Source: CAIWHR01 sp963724975
Lineage (GTDB): Bacteria > Pseudomonadota > Gammaproteobacteria > Burkholderiales > Casimicrobiaceae
Assembly (NCBI GenBank): GCA_963724975.1
Contig: CAVRXB010000005.1
Coordinates: forward strand, 248,001-312,000
DNA length: 64,000 nt
Direction: 5' to 3'
Shown: piece after piece, positions 7,778 to 15,012 of the stretch
Position numbering within the stretch: the first letter of the stretch is position 1
How the letters are laid out: every line of letters begins with the position of its first letter
Translations under genes and position numbers: made by a program
The notes under the pieces: model-generated
Database searches by the model: none
Seen by the model: the letters and a program-made list of their open reading frames with translations, nothing else
Told to the model about the DNA's origin: nothing

Positions 7778-7842
7778 ATCCAGCTCCGCTCAAGGTGCAT
7801 CACCGATTTCAGGTCGGTTGCTCGCGCTTCCACTATTTTGAC

Positions 7843-7926
7843 GCCTAACGGATCAAGGTAACCGGCGACCCGCTGCGCGAGCGAAGCCGCGCGCGCGGGA
7901 CGTCCGTGTTGACCGCCGGGTTAGGC
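7843..7926 (-). repeat. attC, cassette 20
   Basis: Cores GCCTAAC (7843-7849) and GTTAGGC (7920-7926), 84 bp. Cassette ends match over 13 nt with one mismatch (GTTAGGCGACTTC versus GTTAGGCGCCTTC). Confidence 0.95.
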
Positions 7927-7930
7927 GACT

Positions 7931-8476
7931 TCATTCGAGCCAGCCACCCCAGGACATAAACGGTGGCGACTTCTCGAGCCACTTACATGGATAGTGCATC
8001 ATTCCCGGAACCAATCGACTCCAAAGCGCGGCAACCATTGCGAGGATGGCGACGCCGACGACGACAGGTTGCAAAATCGCAGCCAATGACGCATGCGCAT
8101 GCATCATGATCAACGGATTAGCGCCAGCGGGCGGATGTACGGTCTTTGTCACGAGCATGAAAACGAGGGTCAGCACGAGCGCTACCACGTAAACCCATAC
8201 GGCGTCCCCAAAGAAGTTAGAACAAAGAATGCCAATCAGTGCGCCACCTATGTGGCCACCGAACAGCGCACGGGGCTGAGCTGCAGGTGCGCGGGTGAGA
8301 CCAAAAAGAAATACGGCTGAACCGCCAAATGAAGCCAGAAAGAGCGGCGCTGTTGGTGGGTCGATAAATAGGAGAACCAAACTGAGTCCCAATGCTGCTC
8401 CGGCAGCGGACGAGGCAAGTCGAAACAGAACTCTACCGAACTGGCGAGAATTTCGGCGGGCACATTCGTTTGGCAT
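7931..8476 (-). CDS. HPP-family membrane protein, cassette 20
   Basis: The ATG at 8474-8476 (MPNECARRNS) gives 181 aa. Four to five transmembrane helices are visible, with the diagnostic motif KTVHPPAGANPLIMM (about residues 112-126). HPP-family proteins are integral membrane proteins, some of which transport nitrite. Standalone HPP proteins of this length are common in proteobacteria. The longer frame upstream runs through the neighbouring attC and is not used. Confidence 0.85.
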   Translation of the reverse strand: MPNECARRNSRQFGRVLFRLASSAAGAALGLSLVLLFIDPPTAPLFLASFGGSAVFLFGLTRAPAAQPRALFGGHIGGALIGILCSNFFGDAVWVYVVALVLTLVFMLVTKTVHPPAGANPLIMMHAHASLAAILQPVVVGVAILAMVAALWSRLVPGMMHYPCKWLEKSPPFMSWGGWLE

Positions 8477-8508
8477 TTCGCTCACATCGATAGTCAACTG
8501 CGGAAGGC

Positions 8509-8592
8509 GCCTAACCAACCAAGCTAACCGGCGGCCCGCTGCCCGGGCGCAGCCCCGCATGCGGGACGTCCGCGTTGAGAGACAGGTTAGGC
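8509..8592 (-). repeat. attC, cassette 19
   Basis: Cores GCCTAAC (8509-8515) and GTTAGGC (8586-8592), 84 bp. The ends of cassette 19 share GTTAGGCCGCAC (12 nt). Confidence 0.95.
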
Positions 8593-8979
8593 CGCACCTT
8601 TGCCGCCCACATCCCGGACACTGCCCTCAGAGGCCACCCAACGAGTTTGGGTGGGATTGCCGGCGAAGAAGCAGATCTGCCGAAGGTTCACCTTTCCAAC
8701 ATTGCGAAGTATGTGCGCTGTATTGGGAGGGATGATGATTACGCTTCCAGCCTGATACTCTTCAGGGGGCTGGTCGCCAAGAGAGCATTCGCCTTCTCCC
8801 TCAAGGCAAACGATTACCTCTTCGATGCCGTGCATGTGCGCGGGAACCTCCACACCGGGCTTCAGCACGTTTTCATGCGCGGAGCACTGGTGAGCACCGA
8901 GATCCTCATCCGCCAAGTAGTTGCGAATGCGATCAGTCTCAAGAGGGATCTTGCCAAGAAGATAGTGGTGAATGGGCAT
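8587..8979 (-). CDS. Cupin-domain protein, cassette 19
   Basis: This 130-aa single cupin has motif 1 PGVEVPAHMHGIEEVIVCLEG (metal ligands H-H-E around residues 48-55) and motif 2 GSVIIIPPNTAHILRNVG. It probably binds a divalent metal and a small ligand. The substrate is unknown. Its stop is the TAA of the attC core. A second, unrelated cupin is carried by cassette 8. Confidence 0.85.
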   Translation of the reverse strand: MPIHHYLLGKIPLETDRIRNYLADEDLGAHQCSAHENVLKPGVEVPAHMHGIEEVIVCLEGEGECSLGDQPPEEYQAGSVIIIPPNTAHILRNVGKVNLRQICFFAGNPTQTRWVASEGSVRDVGGKGAA

Positions 8980-9015
8980 GGCTCATGACTCCATGTGTAG
9001 TGTGCGCGATGTGCG

Positions 9016-9104
9016 GCCTAACGTATAGCTAACCGGCGGGCCGCGCCGATGTGGGCCAATGGCGAGCCGCGTGCCGGCCCACCCGGTTGAGCGAGGTGTT
9101 AGGC
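9016..9104 (-). repeat. attC, cassette 18 (divergent, 89 bp)
   Basis: Cores GCCTAAC (9016-9022) and GTTAGGC (9098-9104). The internal sequence departs from the common type. Confidence 0.9.
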
Positions 9105-9767
9105 CTTACCGGCACCTGAGTTACCTCGACCGGCGACCTTGGCTGCCCATGCCCTCGTGTCGTGGCATGCGTCCATGGCCCGCTTGTAGCCTTTGCGTCT
9201 GCTCGTGCGGGTTACATAGGCTTGCTCTGCTTCGCCCAGTGCGACGCTGCCCCCTCTTTGGGCCAACTCCAGGGCATAAGTCACCGAAATGTCGGCCGCG
9301 GTAAAGGCGTCACCAGCCATGTAGGGCGAGCGAGCGAGCTGCCGGGCCACCAATTGCAACCGACTGTTGAACACTTCTAGCGCCTTTTGGGCGCCCCAGT
9401 TCTGCCGCTCGGTCTCGGGCGCGAGGTTGCGGCTGACGTTAACGAAGTAGATGGAAGCCGCGAGGCCGGCTTCACCAAGGTGAAGGAACTGTTGGTATGC
9501 GGGGAAGGCAGGATCTTTTGCGGCAGGGGCAAGCGTTGTCGGTCCGTGACGCGCCATCAAATACTCCATGATCGCGATTGACTCGACCATCGTGACGTCG
9601 CCATCTTGTATCGCCGGGATGAAGCCGGCAGGGTTGATGGCAAGATACTCTGCGTCGTTTTCGACGCCCGCCTGTAGGTCCACACGCCTCAACTTGTATG
9701 GGAGCCCCATTTCCTCAAGCAGCCAGACCACGCGGAATCCTCTTCCTTCGCCAAAAACGGTGATCAC
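9099..9767 (-). CDS. Glutathione S-transferase, cassette 18
   Basis: A GTG at 9765-9767, preceded by GAAGGGA, gives 222 aa. The thioredoxin-like N-domain has the GST pattern VFGEGRGFRVVWLLEEMGLP, then NPAGFIPAIQDGDVTMVESIAIMEYL, containing the cis-Pro and the glutathione-binding ES pair. The helical C-domain ends with PYMAGDAFTAADISVTYAL, the N-capping box of GSTs. An upstream start would fall in the attC. The stop comes from the attC core. Likely role: glutathione conjugation or reduction. Confidence 0.88.
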   Translation of the reverse strand: MITVFGEGRGFRVVWLLEEMGLPYKLRRVDLQAGVENDAEYLAINPAGFIPAIQDGDVTMVESIAIMEYLMARHGPTTLAPAAKDPAFPAYQQFLHLGEAGLAASIYFVNVSRNLAPETERQNWGAQKALEVFNSRLQLVARQLARSPYMAGDAFTAADISVTYALELAQRGGSVALGEAEQAYVTRTSRRKGYKRAMDACHDTRAWAAKVAGRGNSGAGKA

Positions 9768-9802
9768 GTCTGCGGTTCCCTTCGGACGGACTGCGTTGTG
9801 GG

Positions 9803-9886
9803 GCCTAACGAACCAAGGTAACCGGTGACCCGCCACGAGCGCGTCGCGCCGCGCGCGGGGCGTCCGTGTTGACCGCCGGGTTAGGC
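9803..9886 (-). repeat. attC, cassette 17
   Basis: Cores GCCTAAC (9803-9809) and GTTAGGC (9880-9886), 84 bp. The ends of cassette 17 share GTTAGGCCGCATG (13 nt). Confidence 0.95.
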
Positions 9887-10267
9887 CGCATGTTGCCCGA
9901 CATACGTGTGTGGTAGCAGACCAACTAGCCTGTTATGAAGATAGATGACGAACGGAATGCAAATGAGAAACGCGATTAGCACCATTGCGACAATGAAAGG
10001 AGTTAGGGTTATTTCGGGCGCCATTTGTAAGAGCAAGAAGAGAAGCAGATAGAACAATATCAGAGGGCCGATCACGGCGAACGGCAGAATGAGCGCAAAT
10101 CCACGAACTCGGAAACACGCGCCGCAATTGGGGCAAAACACATGCAGATAGCGTAGCAAGTAACTGCGTGTCGGCGGCGGAAACCAACGGCGCTCCGCAC
10201 ATTTCGGGCACTTCCACCGAAAGAAGCGATTGGCCCGACCCTTGCCGAGGGACTGCATGGCGATCAT
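9881..10267 (-). CDS. Zinc-ribbon membrane protein, cassette 17
   Basis: The ORF gives 128 aa. An N-terminal zinc ribbon with paired CxxC knuckles (KCPKCAERRW at about residues 19-28 and FCPNCGACF at about 44-52) is followed by two transmembrane helices (about 57-80 and 88-112). It may be a membrane-tethered nucleic-acid or protein-binding module. The function is unknown. An internal ATG nine bases downstream is an alternative start. The stop is in the attC core. Confidence 0.7.
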   Translation of the reverse strand: MIAMQSLGKGRANRFFRWKCPKCAERRWFPPPTRSYLLRYLHVFCPNCGACFRVRGFALILPFAVIGPLILFYLLLFLLLQMAPEITLTPFIVAMVLIAFLICIPFVIYLHNRLVGLLPHTYVGQHAA

Positions 10268-10270
10268 GCG

Positions 10271-10354
10271 GCCTAACGAACGAAGGAAACCGGCAGCCCG
10301 CGGCCGGCGCGAAGGGCTGCCATCGGGGCGTCCGTGTTGACCGCCGGGTTAGGC
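10271..10354 (-). repeat. attC, cassette 16
   Basis: Cores GCCTAAC (10271-10277) and GTTAGGC (10348-10354), 84 bp. The ends of cassette 16 share GTTAGGCCGCAT (12 nt). Confidence 0.95.
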
Positions 10355-10882
10355 CGCATGCTTGTTGCCGAGGTTTGCTTTGTACATGACGATCTCGTCT
10401 GACTCGCGCTCGACGGGCGTGAGGGCGATTGGTGGCGTGGTAGTGAACCCGAGGTGGCGCAGAAATGCCCTGGACCTGAAGTTGCGCACCTTGAGGATTG
10501 CTACGAACGTGTTCACGCGATACCTCGCCTCGAGTTCGGCAAGCATGGCGCCAACAGCAGTGGTGCCGATACGTTGGCGCCAGAATTTGCTCGCGAGCTC
10601 GTAGGCGATGTACGCAACGAATTCCTTTGTAACGGTGGCTTGAACGTATCCGGCCACTCCGTCCGAAGGAAGGCGAATCACCCAGTTCAGCCATTGTTCG
10701 GTTCCGTCCGCAGAATGTCTAGACTCAAGCTTGGCGAAGCGTTCCTCAAGCCAGCGCTGGGACTCGGGCGGAGCGTTCTCAAATTCGTAGATCGCCGGGT
10801 CACTGAGCACTAGAAACATCGCGGCAGCATGAGCTGCAACCTGTGGTTCAAGCACCAAGTGACCGGCGTGTAGAGTGTTCAA
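10349..10882 (-). CDS. GNAT-family N-acetyltransferase (RimJ-like), cassette 16
   Basis: The ORF gives 177 aa with a GNAT fold of the RimJ/L type: LVLEPQVAAHAAAMF at the start, IAYELASKFWRQRIGTTAVG carrying the acetyl-CoA-binding loop (Q/RxxGxA-like RQRIGTTA), and VRNFRSRAFLRHLGF, the usual N-x-x-S-x-x-x-x-x-x-x-G-F segment. It probably acetylates an amino group. The target is unknown, and nothing links it specifically to aminoglycosides. The stop is provided by the attC core. Confidence 0.85.
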   Translation of the reverse strand: MNTLHAGHLVLEPQVAAHAAAMFLVLSDPAIYEFENAPPESQRWLEERFAKLESRHSADGTEQWLNWVIRLPSDGVAGYVQATVTKEFVAYIAYELASKFWRQRIGTTAVGAMLAELEARYRVNTFVAILKVRNFRSRAFLRHLGFTTTPPIALTPVERESDEIVMYKANLGNKHAA

Positions 10883-10886
10883 TGCG

Positions 10887-10968
10887 GCCTAACGAATCAA
10901 GCTAATCGGCGGCTCGCTGTGGGGCGCAGCCCGCATGCGGGACTTCCGCGTTGAGCGACAGGTTAGGC
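10887..10968 (-). repeat. attC, cassette 15
   Basis: Cores GCCTAAC (10887-10893) and GTTAGGC (10962-10968), 82 bp. The cassette 15 ORF reads into it. Confidence 0.93.
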
Positions 10969-11285
10969 TCTGTTTTTCGGTAGTCATCGCGGATCAACTC
11001 CGCATTGAGGTAACGTTTCAAGAACGGCCACTGCCGGTACGCTACATAGTAGAAGTTGCCGTAACCGCAAACAAAACCACCTAGGCCAACGCAAAGCACA
11101 GCCCAGAACATGGACGAACCACGTGCGGCAATGGGCCAGAGGCCAGCCGCGATTAACACACCGCCTGCAATTGCGACTGTCCAATAGATGAATCGCAAGC
11201 GACGCAGCTGGCGATTCTCATCATCGAGCAGGCGGACGATCCCGCGCAGAAGGCGGCGTTCAAATTTCGGTGAGGTGATAGGCAT
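10902..11285 (-). CDS. Two-helix membrane protein reading into attC, cassette 15
   Basis: The ATG at 11283-11285 gives 127 aa: a charged N-terminal helix, two hydrophobic segments (about 33-52 and 59-80) and a polar tail. The last 20 or so residues (EPNLSLNAEVPHAGCAPQ) are encoded by the attC, and the stop lies at 10902-10904 inside it. The native end was probably near FRKTE-like residues before the core. The family is not recognised. Confidence 0.6.
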   Translation of the reverse strand: MPITSPKFERRLLRGIVRLLDDENRQLRRLRFIYWTVAIAGGVLIAAGLWPIAARGSSMFWAVLCVGLGGFVCGYGNFYYVAYRQWPFLKRYLNAELIRDDYRKTEPNLSLNAEVPHAGCAPQRAAD

Positions 11286-11297
11286 GGTTATGTAGAG

Positions 11298-11381
11298 GCC
11301 TAACGAACGAAGGTAACCGGCGACCCGCGGCGCGGGCGAAGCCACGCCGGAGGGGCGTCCGTGTTGACCGAGAGGTTAGGC
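11298..11381 (-). repeat. attC, cassette 14
   Basis: Cores GCCTAAC (11298-11304) and GTTAGGC (11375-11381), 84 bp. Cassette ends match over 12 nt with one mismatch, inside the core. Confidence 0.95.
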
Positions 11382-11798
11382 ATGCCGAAGGGTGCGAACA
11401 AGCAGCGCGCCAAGCACGAGCCCGAGAGCGAGAAGGGGACCAAGCAAAACAGTGGGCCCACCGGTGGCCCACTTTACGCCACCCGCGACGACTGCGGCGC
11501 CAAGGGAAAGAAAGCACGCGGTAATGCCCGACCATGCCGCGATACGGAGCGATTTCGTCCGAACGATTGCAGTAACGAGAGCGCCGACCACCAAACCAGA
11601 GAGAACGGCAATTGCCATGAATGGCCCCAATAGTGCAATCACAGGGTATTCCGCGATCCAGGGCTCCCAGAATCGCAACATGGCCCACTGGCCAAGGGCC
11701 CAGTAGAACAGCTCGAACGCTCCGAAGCAGCTAGCCGCCACAAGCAGCAGATCACGCGCACTGACATTGCGGCTGGAGCTTTGCGATGCGGCGGGCAT
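11376..11798 (-). CDS. Four-helix membrane protein, cassette 14
   Basis: The ATG at 11796-11798 directly abuts the attC core of the preceding cassette, so there is no room for a cassette-borne ribosome-binding site. It gives 140 aa with about four hydrophobic segments (near residues 17-37, 52-78, 84-106 and 114-134). A TTG two codons upstream lies inside the core. The stop is in its own attC core. The family is not recognised. Confidence 0.62.
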   Translation of the reverse strand: MPAASQSSSRNVSARDLLLVAASCFGAFELFYWALGQWAMLRFWEPWIAEYPVIALLGPFMAIAVLSGLVVGALVTAIVRTKSLRIAAWSGITACFLSLGAAVVAGGVKWATGGPTVLLGPLLALGLVLGALLVRTLRHA

Positions 11799-11877
11799 GC
11801 CCAACGACTAAGTTAACCGTCCACACGGCTCAGGCGAAGCCCACCGGGTGAGGTCCGTGTTGAACGCAGGGTTAGGG
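11799..11877 (-). repeat. attC, cassette 13 (79 bp, variant core GTTAGGG)
   Basis: Cores GCCCAAC (11799-11805) and GTTAGGG (11871-11877). The variant right core is matched by CCCTAAC at 12423-12429. Cassette ends share GTTAGGGCGCA (11 nt). Confidence 0.92.
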
Positions 11878-12414
11878 CGCATTTGCTTTAGGGGAATGCC
11901 GCAACCGAAGCAGGAGCCAAGCACCCAACATGGCCACGGGCGAGAATACTAGCGTGTTCCACAGAGGCGCAAACAGGAGCGCAAGACCGGCAGTGGAACT
12001 GGTTGGATGTACGAACACACTGTAATGCGCACCGAAATCAAATAGGAGCGCCGTTACCGCGCCGACCGCCGGTGGAATCGAACTCACCGAAAGGGTCGCA
12101 ACGATGAGGCAAAGAACATACGGCGCTAACGGCCAAAGAAAGAAGCCATACGAGGGCGTTCCGGAGCTCTTTACGAAGGCTTCGTAGGCGTGGAGGGCAA
12201 CGGCCACTGCAACAAGGACCAGTAGACTGGCGTTTGGCATGCGAAGACGCGTTCCGCGTAACGTAAAAAGCAAACACACGACACCGACGAGCAGCAGTGC
12301 TAGTCCGACAATGCTCACCTCCAATGACCATTCCCGCGGAATACCGAAGAGCCCAACGAAGAAGGCTGCAACGCCAGCGGCGGATAGTACGAACCCGGAA
12401 GGCCTCAGCGCCAC
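11872..12414 (-). CDS. Multi-pass membrane protein, cassette 13
   Basis: A GTG at 12412-12414 gives 180 aa. No ATG lies upstream within the cassette. About five hydrophobic segments are present (near residues 8-24, 32-52, 62-77, 90-112 and 140-170). The stop is in the attC core. The family is not recognised. Confidence 0.6.
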   Translation of the reverse strand: MALRPSGFVLSAAGVAAFFVGLFGIPREWSLEVSIVGLALLLVGVVCLLFTLRGTRLRMPNASLLVLVAVAVALHAYEAFVKSSGTPSYGFFLWPLAPYVLCLIVATLSVSSIPPAVGAVTALLFDFGAHYSVFVHPTSSTAGLALLFAPLWNTLVFSPVAMLGAWLLLRLRHSPKANAP

Positions 12415-12422
12415 GGAGTGCG

Positions 12423-12506
12423 CCCTAACGAACCAAAGTAACCGGCGACCCGCGGCGCGGGCGAAGCCGCGCACGGGGAGCGTCCGCGTTGACCGCGAGG
12501 TTAGGC
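12423..12506 (-). repeat. attC, cassette 12
   Basis: Cores CCCTAAC (12423-12429) and GTTAGGC (12500-12506), 84 bp. Cassette ends share GTTAGGCATCGTA (13 nt). Confidence 0.95.
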
Positions 12507-12528
12507 ATCGTACTTGCCTGCTCCGCCG

Positions 12529-12804
12529 TCATTTGATTTTCTCGCTGCGGAAATCGTTGAGCTTCTGAATTAGCCCGTCAATATCGAGAACTTGCCAAAT
12601 CTGCTCTTCGGTCAGCACGATCTGGTCTCCATCCGAGTCGACAATACGAAAGGAATATTCGGCGCCGGACGCTGCGGCAGTTGAACCATTGATGTTCTTG
12701 CCAAGGAATTCGTAGGTATCGATCAAAGGACGCGCGAAGCTCGGATCCTCAAATGTGACGAGATGGTAAGTGCTGCCCGGAACGAGGGTTGCTTCCGTTG
12801 CCAT
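12529..12804 (-). CDS. Small acidic hypothetical protein, cassette 12
   Basis: The ORF gives 91 aa, soluble and acidic: beta-rich first half (GSTYHLVTFEDPSFARPLID), then YSFRIVDSDGDQIVLTEEQI and a helical end. The start ATG at 12802-12804 is 5 nt from the attC core. It resembles single-domain cassette proteins of unknown role. No toxin or antitoxin signature is seen. Confidence 0.6.
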   Translation of the reverse strand: MATEATLVPGSTYHLVTFEDPSFARPLIDTYEFLGKNINGSTAAASGAEYSFRIVDSDGDQIVLTEEQIWQVLDIDGLIQKLNDFRSEKIK

Positions 12805-12809
12805 ACGAT

Positions 12810-12873
12810 GCCTAACGGATTAAGTTAACCGGCGGCCCGCTTGCGGGACGTCCGGTTGAACGCTGGGTTAGGC
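12810..12873 (-). repeat. attC, cassette 11 (short, 64 bp)
   Basis: Cores GCCTAAC (12810-12816) and GTTAGGC (12867-12873). At 64 bp it is the shortest complete site, with the central arms reduced to CGGCCCGCTTGCGGGACG. Confidence 0.92.
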
Positions 12874-12938
12874 CGCACAGGACGCCCCGAGAACACGCTG
12901 ACTGCCAAAGCGCAAATTGCCGCACGGCGCCTCACCGG

Positions 12939-13493
12939 CTATTTCATTAGAGCCGAATCAACGGGTATCGATACAAAAATCGGATGCCTTTCGAGGAATG
13001 TCTTGATTGTTTTCGATTCCTCATCGAGCACACACATCCGGACTTGTGCCGCAGGCACCGTGCACTTTCCAAGAGCAAGTAAGCCGCAGTTTAGCAATCC
13101 ATACCACTTCATGGTGGGAGAAGGCGGAGCACATCCAATCGAAACGGTCCCGACATAAGCGATCGTGCCCTTCCGAACAGAAAACGAGAGCGGGCTTTGA
13201 TAGGGTCCTAGCGCGCCAGCCATCGATCCAACCGAACTCAGTTCGTAGATGCCCTCGGGGAGCCACATCGAAAAGTCACGCGCGCCCATATATCCGAAAC
13301 TTTCTGCGGTTGACGCATTCTTGAATGAGAGGCCAGAGCCCAATAGACCTTCGTTGCGCAGTTGCCCGACAATAAGTCCGGCGTTCGTCGGGCCATAGGT
13401 ATCGGACGTGAGCGCGTTTCGCTGTTGTGGCCCTGCACATGCACACAGAAACGTAGCGACCGCTACCAGGAACAAGGACTCATGCGGACGCAT
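12939..13493 (-). CDS. Lipoprotein, cassette 11
   Basis: The ORF gives 184 aa. A type-II signal peptide (FLVAVATFLCACAG; lipobox LCAC or CACA, Cys at about residue 17 or 19) precedes a beta-rich domain: GLIVGQLRNEGLLGSGLSF, DFSMWLPEGIYELSSVG, then a Cys-containing segment (VSIGCAPP, LLNCGLLALGKC). The binding function is unknown. It is probably anchored in the outer membrane or exposed in the periplasm. Confidence 0.72.
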   Translation of the reverse strand: MRPHESLFLVAVATFLCACAGPQQRNALTSDTYGPTNAGLIVGQLRNEGLLGSGLSFKNASTAESFGYMGARDFSMWLPEGIYELSSVGSMAGALGPYQSPLSFSVRKGTIAYVGTVSIGCAPPSPTMKWYGLLNCGLLALGKCTVPAAQVRMCVLDEESKTIKTFLERHPIFVSIPVDSALMK

Positions 13494-13510
13494 CGGCTGA
13501 CTCTAGTGAG

Positions 13511-13588
13511 GCCTAACGTTTGACAAGAGCGGCGGCTGGAAGCGTGCGAAGCACGCTGCAAGGCGTCCGCTCGATGGAAGGGTTAGGC
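13511..13588 (-). repeat. attC, cassette 10 (divergent, 78 bp)
   Basis: Cores GCCTAAC (13511-13517) and GTTAGGC (13582-13588). The interior (GTTTGACAAGAGCGGCGG and GCGTGCGAAGCACGC) does not match the common arms, so this cassette probably came from a different integron lineage. Confidence 0.9.
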
Positions 13589-13607
13589 GGTACCGCAGCA
13601 GCGCCGC

Positions 13608-13982
13608 TCAGTCGATGAATTTCCAAGTGTCCGCTCCGTCGAAATGGCGTACCTGAACAGCCTCTTGAAGACGCGGATCAAAGTTGTTGAGGTTGACACC
13701 ATGCTTTCCACCCGGCTCTGGAGTGAGTGGCTCCCAATGCGTAGCGCACCCGCAAGTCTTGCAACGCACTGTGCGCAGCGTCTTGTCCCCCCAGATGTAC
13801 TCGGTGGTGTTTTCCGGGTGGCCCTCTATCCGAACCGTTCCGAACTCGTAGTACGTCCAGAGTCCGCCAAGGCGCCGGCAGAGCGAGCAGTTGCACTTGG
13901 TCGCCTTCTCGGGCGCTGACGGTAGCGTGAGGCGAACTGCACCGCAGTGACATGAACCTTGTAGCAGCTGTTCCTCGGCCAT
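13608..13982 (-). CDS. GFA-family (CENP-V/GFA) zinc protein, cassette 10
   Basis: The ATG at 13980-13982 gives 124 aa (MAEEQLLQGSCHCGAV...). Zinc ligands are visible in GSCHCG, CNCSLCRR and RCKTCGCATH. These are the signature of GFA/CENP-V proteins, some of which were described as glutathione-dependent formaldehyde-activating. Other members have unknown substrates. It is the intact paralogue of the cassette 30 protein, and the two differ mainly in the N-terminal residues. Confidence 0.88.
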   Translation of the reverse strand: MAEEQLLQGSCHCGAVRLTLPSAPEKATKCNCSLCRRLGGLWTYYEFGTVRIEGHPENTTEYIWGDKTLRTVRCKTCGCATHWEPLTPEPGGKHGVNLNNFDPRLQEAVQVRHFDGADTWKFID

Positions 13983-14003
13983 GGTGAGCCCGCTATTTGT
14001 GAC

Positions 14004-14087
14004 GCCTAACGAACCAGGGTAACCGGCGACCCAGTGCGGGCGCGAAGCGCCGCGCACGGGGCGTCCGTGTTGACCGAGAGGTTAGGC
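14004..14087 (-). repeat. attC, cassette 9
   Basis: Cores GCCTAAC (14004-14010) and GTTAGGC (14081-14087), 84 bp. Confidence 0.95.
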
Positions 14088-14112
14088 CGCGATGGTGCAG
14101 CCAAGAGGACCC

Positions 14113-14379
14113 TCATATACCGCCCTCAGAGCGCGGCGGCGGTGGAGGTTGTAGGTTCTCAGTAACGCGAAGCTTACGAACGACGAGCTCGTCAATTTCA
14201 AGACGCCGTATCCGGGCACGCCCAATCGCCAAACGACCAACAGCCACTGCGCCGAGGGCCAAGGCACCAACCGCCAGCGCGCCTAGCGCTACCGCGCCCA
14301 GAGCTTGTGCACCGACTGCGAGAGCACGCAAAGCGCCTGACTCAATGGGCCGGGACATTCGCGAAGAGCGTGTTTCCAT
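14113..14379 (-). CDS. Small Ala/Gly/Val/Leu-repeat protein, cassette 9
   Basis: The ORF gives 88 aa. A central run of five-residue repeats of the form A(L/V)GA(L/V) (about residues 18-52) passes into GRARIRRLEIDELVVRKLRV and a Pro-rich tail. Chromosomal proteins with the same repeat-then-LEIDELVVxxLRV plan exist in other bacteria, without known function. The repeats could form a hydrophobic beta-helix or a membrane-associated stretch. An internal ATG at residue 8 is an alternative start. Confidence 0.65.
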   Translation of the reverse strand: METRSSRMSRPIESGALRALAVGAQALGAVALGALAVGALALGAVAVGRLAIGRARIRRLEIDELVVRKLRVTENLQPPPPPRSEGGI

Positions 14380-14391
14380 CGGATCAGCGAG

Positions 14392-14473
14392 GCCTAACGT
14401 TCAAGTTAACCGGCGGCCTGCAGCCCGGCCGAAGGCCCGCCGTTCGGACGTCCGGTTGAACGCCATGTTAGGT
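14392..14473 (-). repeat. attC, cassette 8 (variant core GTTAGGT)
   Basis: Cores GCCTAAC (14392-14398) and GTTAGGT (14467-14473), 82 bp. The variant core is matched by ACCTAAC at 14928-14934. Cassette ends share GTTAGGTGCCTG (12 nt). Confidence 0.95.
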
Positions 14474-14893
14474 GCCTGTGTCTTTCGGTGGATTCTGAGC
14501 GAACCACTCGACGATGCTCGGCATGTCCGGCTCAAAGGAACCAGGGGAAGAGAAGTTGAGGACACCGGCACGAACGCCTCCTCGATTCTCGAAGTCATGT
14601 GTGACTCCGCCAGGCACGAGAACGAAAGACCCCTTCGGGCACTCGAACCACTCCTCGCCCACGCGGACGCTCATTACGCCTTCGATGACATAGAAGAGAT
14701 CATCTTCGGCGTGCGAGTGAGCTCCGGGTCCTTGAGTTTTTGGCTCAAGCCACCATTCCGATACCGAATACCGCGATTGGGTTTCCTCTTCATCTGCCTT
14801 GAACACAGCGGAGATTCGGCCCATCGGATATGCACGCCCCTGCCCTGGAGCTAAGACGATCGCCCTTCGTAGCATCACGCTCGACTTGCTCAT
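14468..14893 (-). CDS. Cupin-domain protein, cassette 8
   Basis: The ATG at 14891-14893 is preceded by GAGGAGAGGAGCGA, a strong Shine-Dalgarno, and gives 141 aa. Cupin motif 1 GPGAHSHAEDDLFYVIEGVM (H-H-E ligands) and motif 2 GSFVLVPGGVTHDFENRGG are clear. It is probably a metal-dependent small-molecule binding or dioxygenase-type protein with unknown ligand. An upstream ATG at 14927-14929 lies inside the attC core and is rejected. Confidence 0.85.
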   Translation of the reverse strand: MSKSSVMLRRAIVLAPGQGRAYPMGRISAVFKADEEETQSRYSVSEWWLEPKTQGPGAHSHAEDDLFYVIEGVMSVRVGEEWFECPKGSFVLVPGGVTHDFENRGGVRAGVLNFSSPGSFEPDMPSIVEWFAQNPPKDTGT

Positions 14894-14927
14894 TCGCTCC
14901 TCTCCTCGCGCGATCCGCTCTTCAGGC

Positions 14928-15011
14928 ACCTAACGAAACAAGCTAACCGGCCGCGAGCGGAGGGCGCGCCAGCGCCGCCAGCGAGCGGTCCGGTTGAGCG
15001 AGGGGTTGGGC
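14928..15011 (-). repeat. attC, cassette 7 (variant core GTTGGGC)
   Basis: Cores ACCTAAC (14928-14934) and GTTGGGC (15005-15011), 84 bp. The variant core is matched by GCCCAAC at 16030-16036. Cassette ends share GTTGGGCGTCA (11 nt). Confidence 0.95.
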
Positions 15012-15012
15012 G

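Noticed and set aside
10349..10882. Aminoglycoside acetyltransferase in cassette 16
   Set aside because: It is a RimJ-like GNAT without aminoglycoside-enzyme features. Only the general family is supported.
12529..12804. Toxin-antitoxin cassette
   Set aside because: Toxin-antitoxin pairs are common in chromosomal integrons, but the small cassette ORFs (cassettes 12, 9 and 2) show no RelE, HigB, PIN or antitoxin pattern and are single genes.
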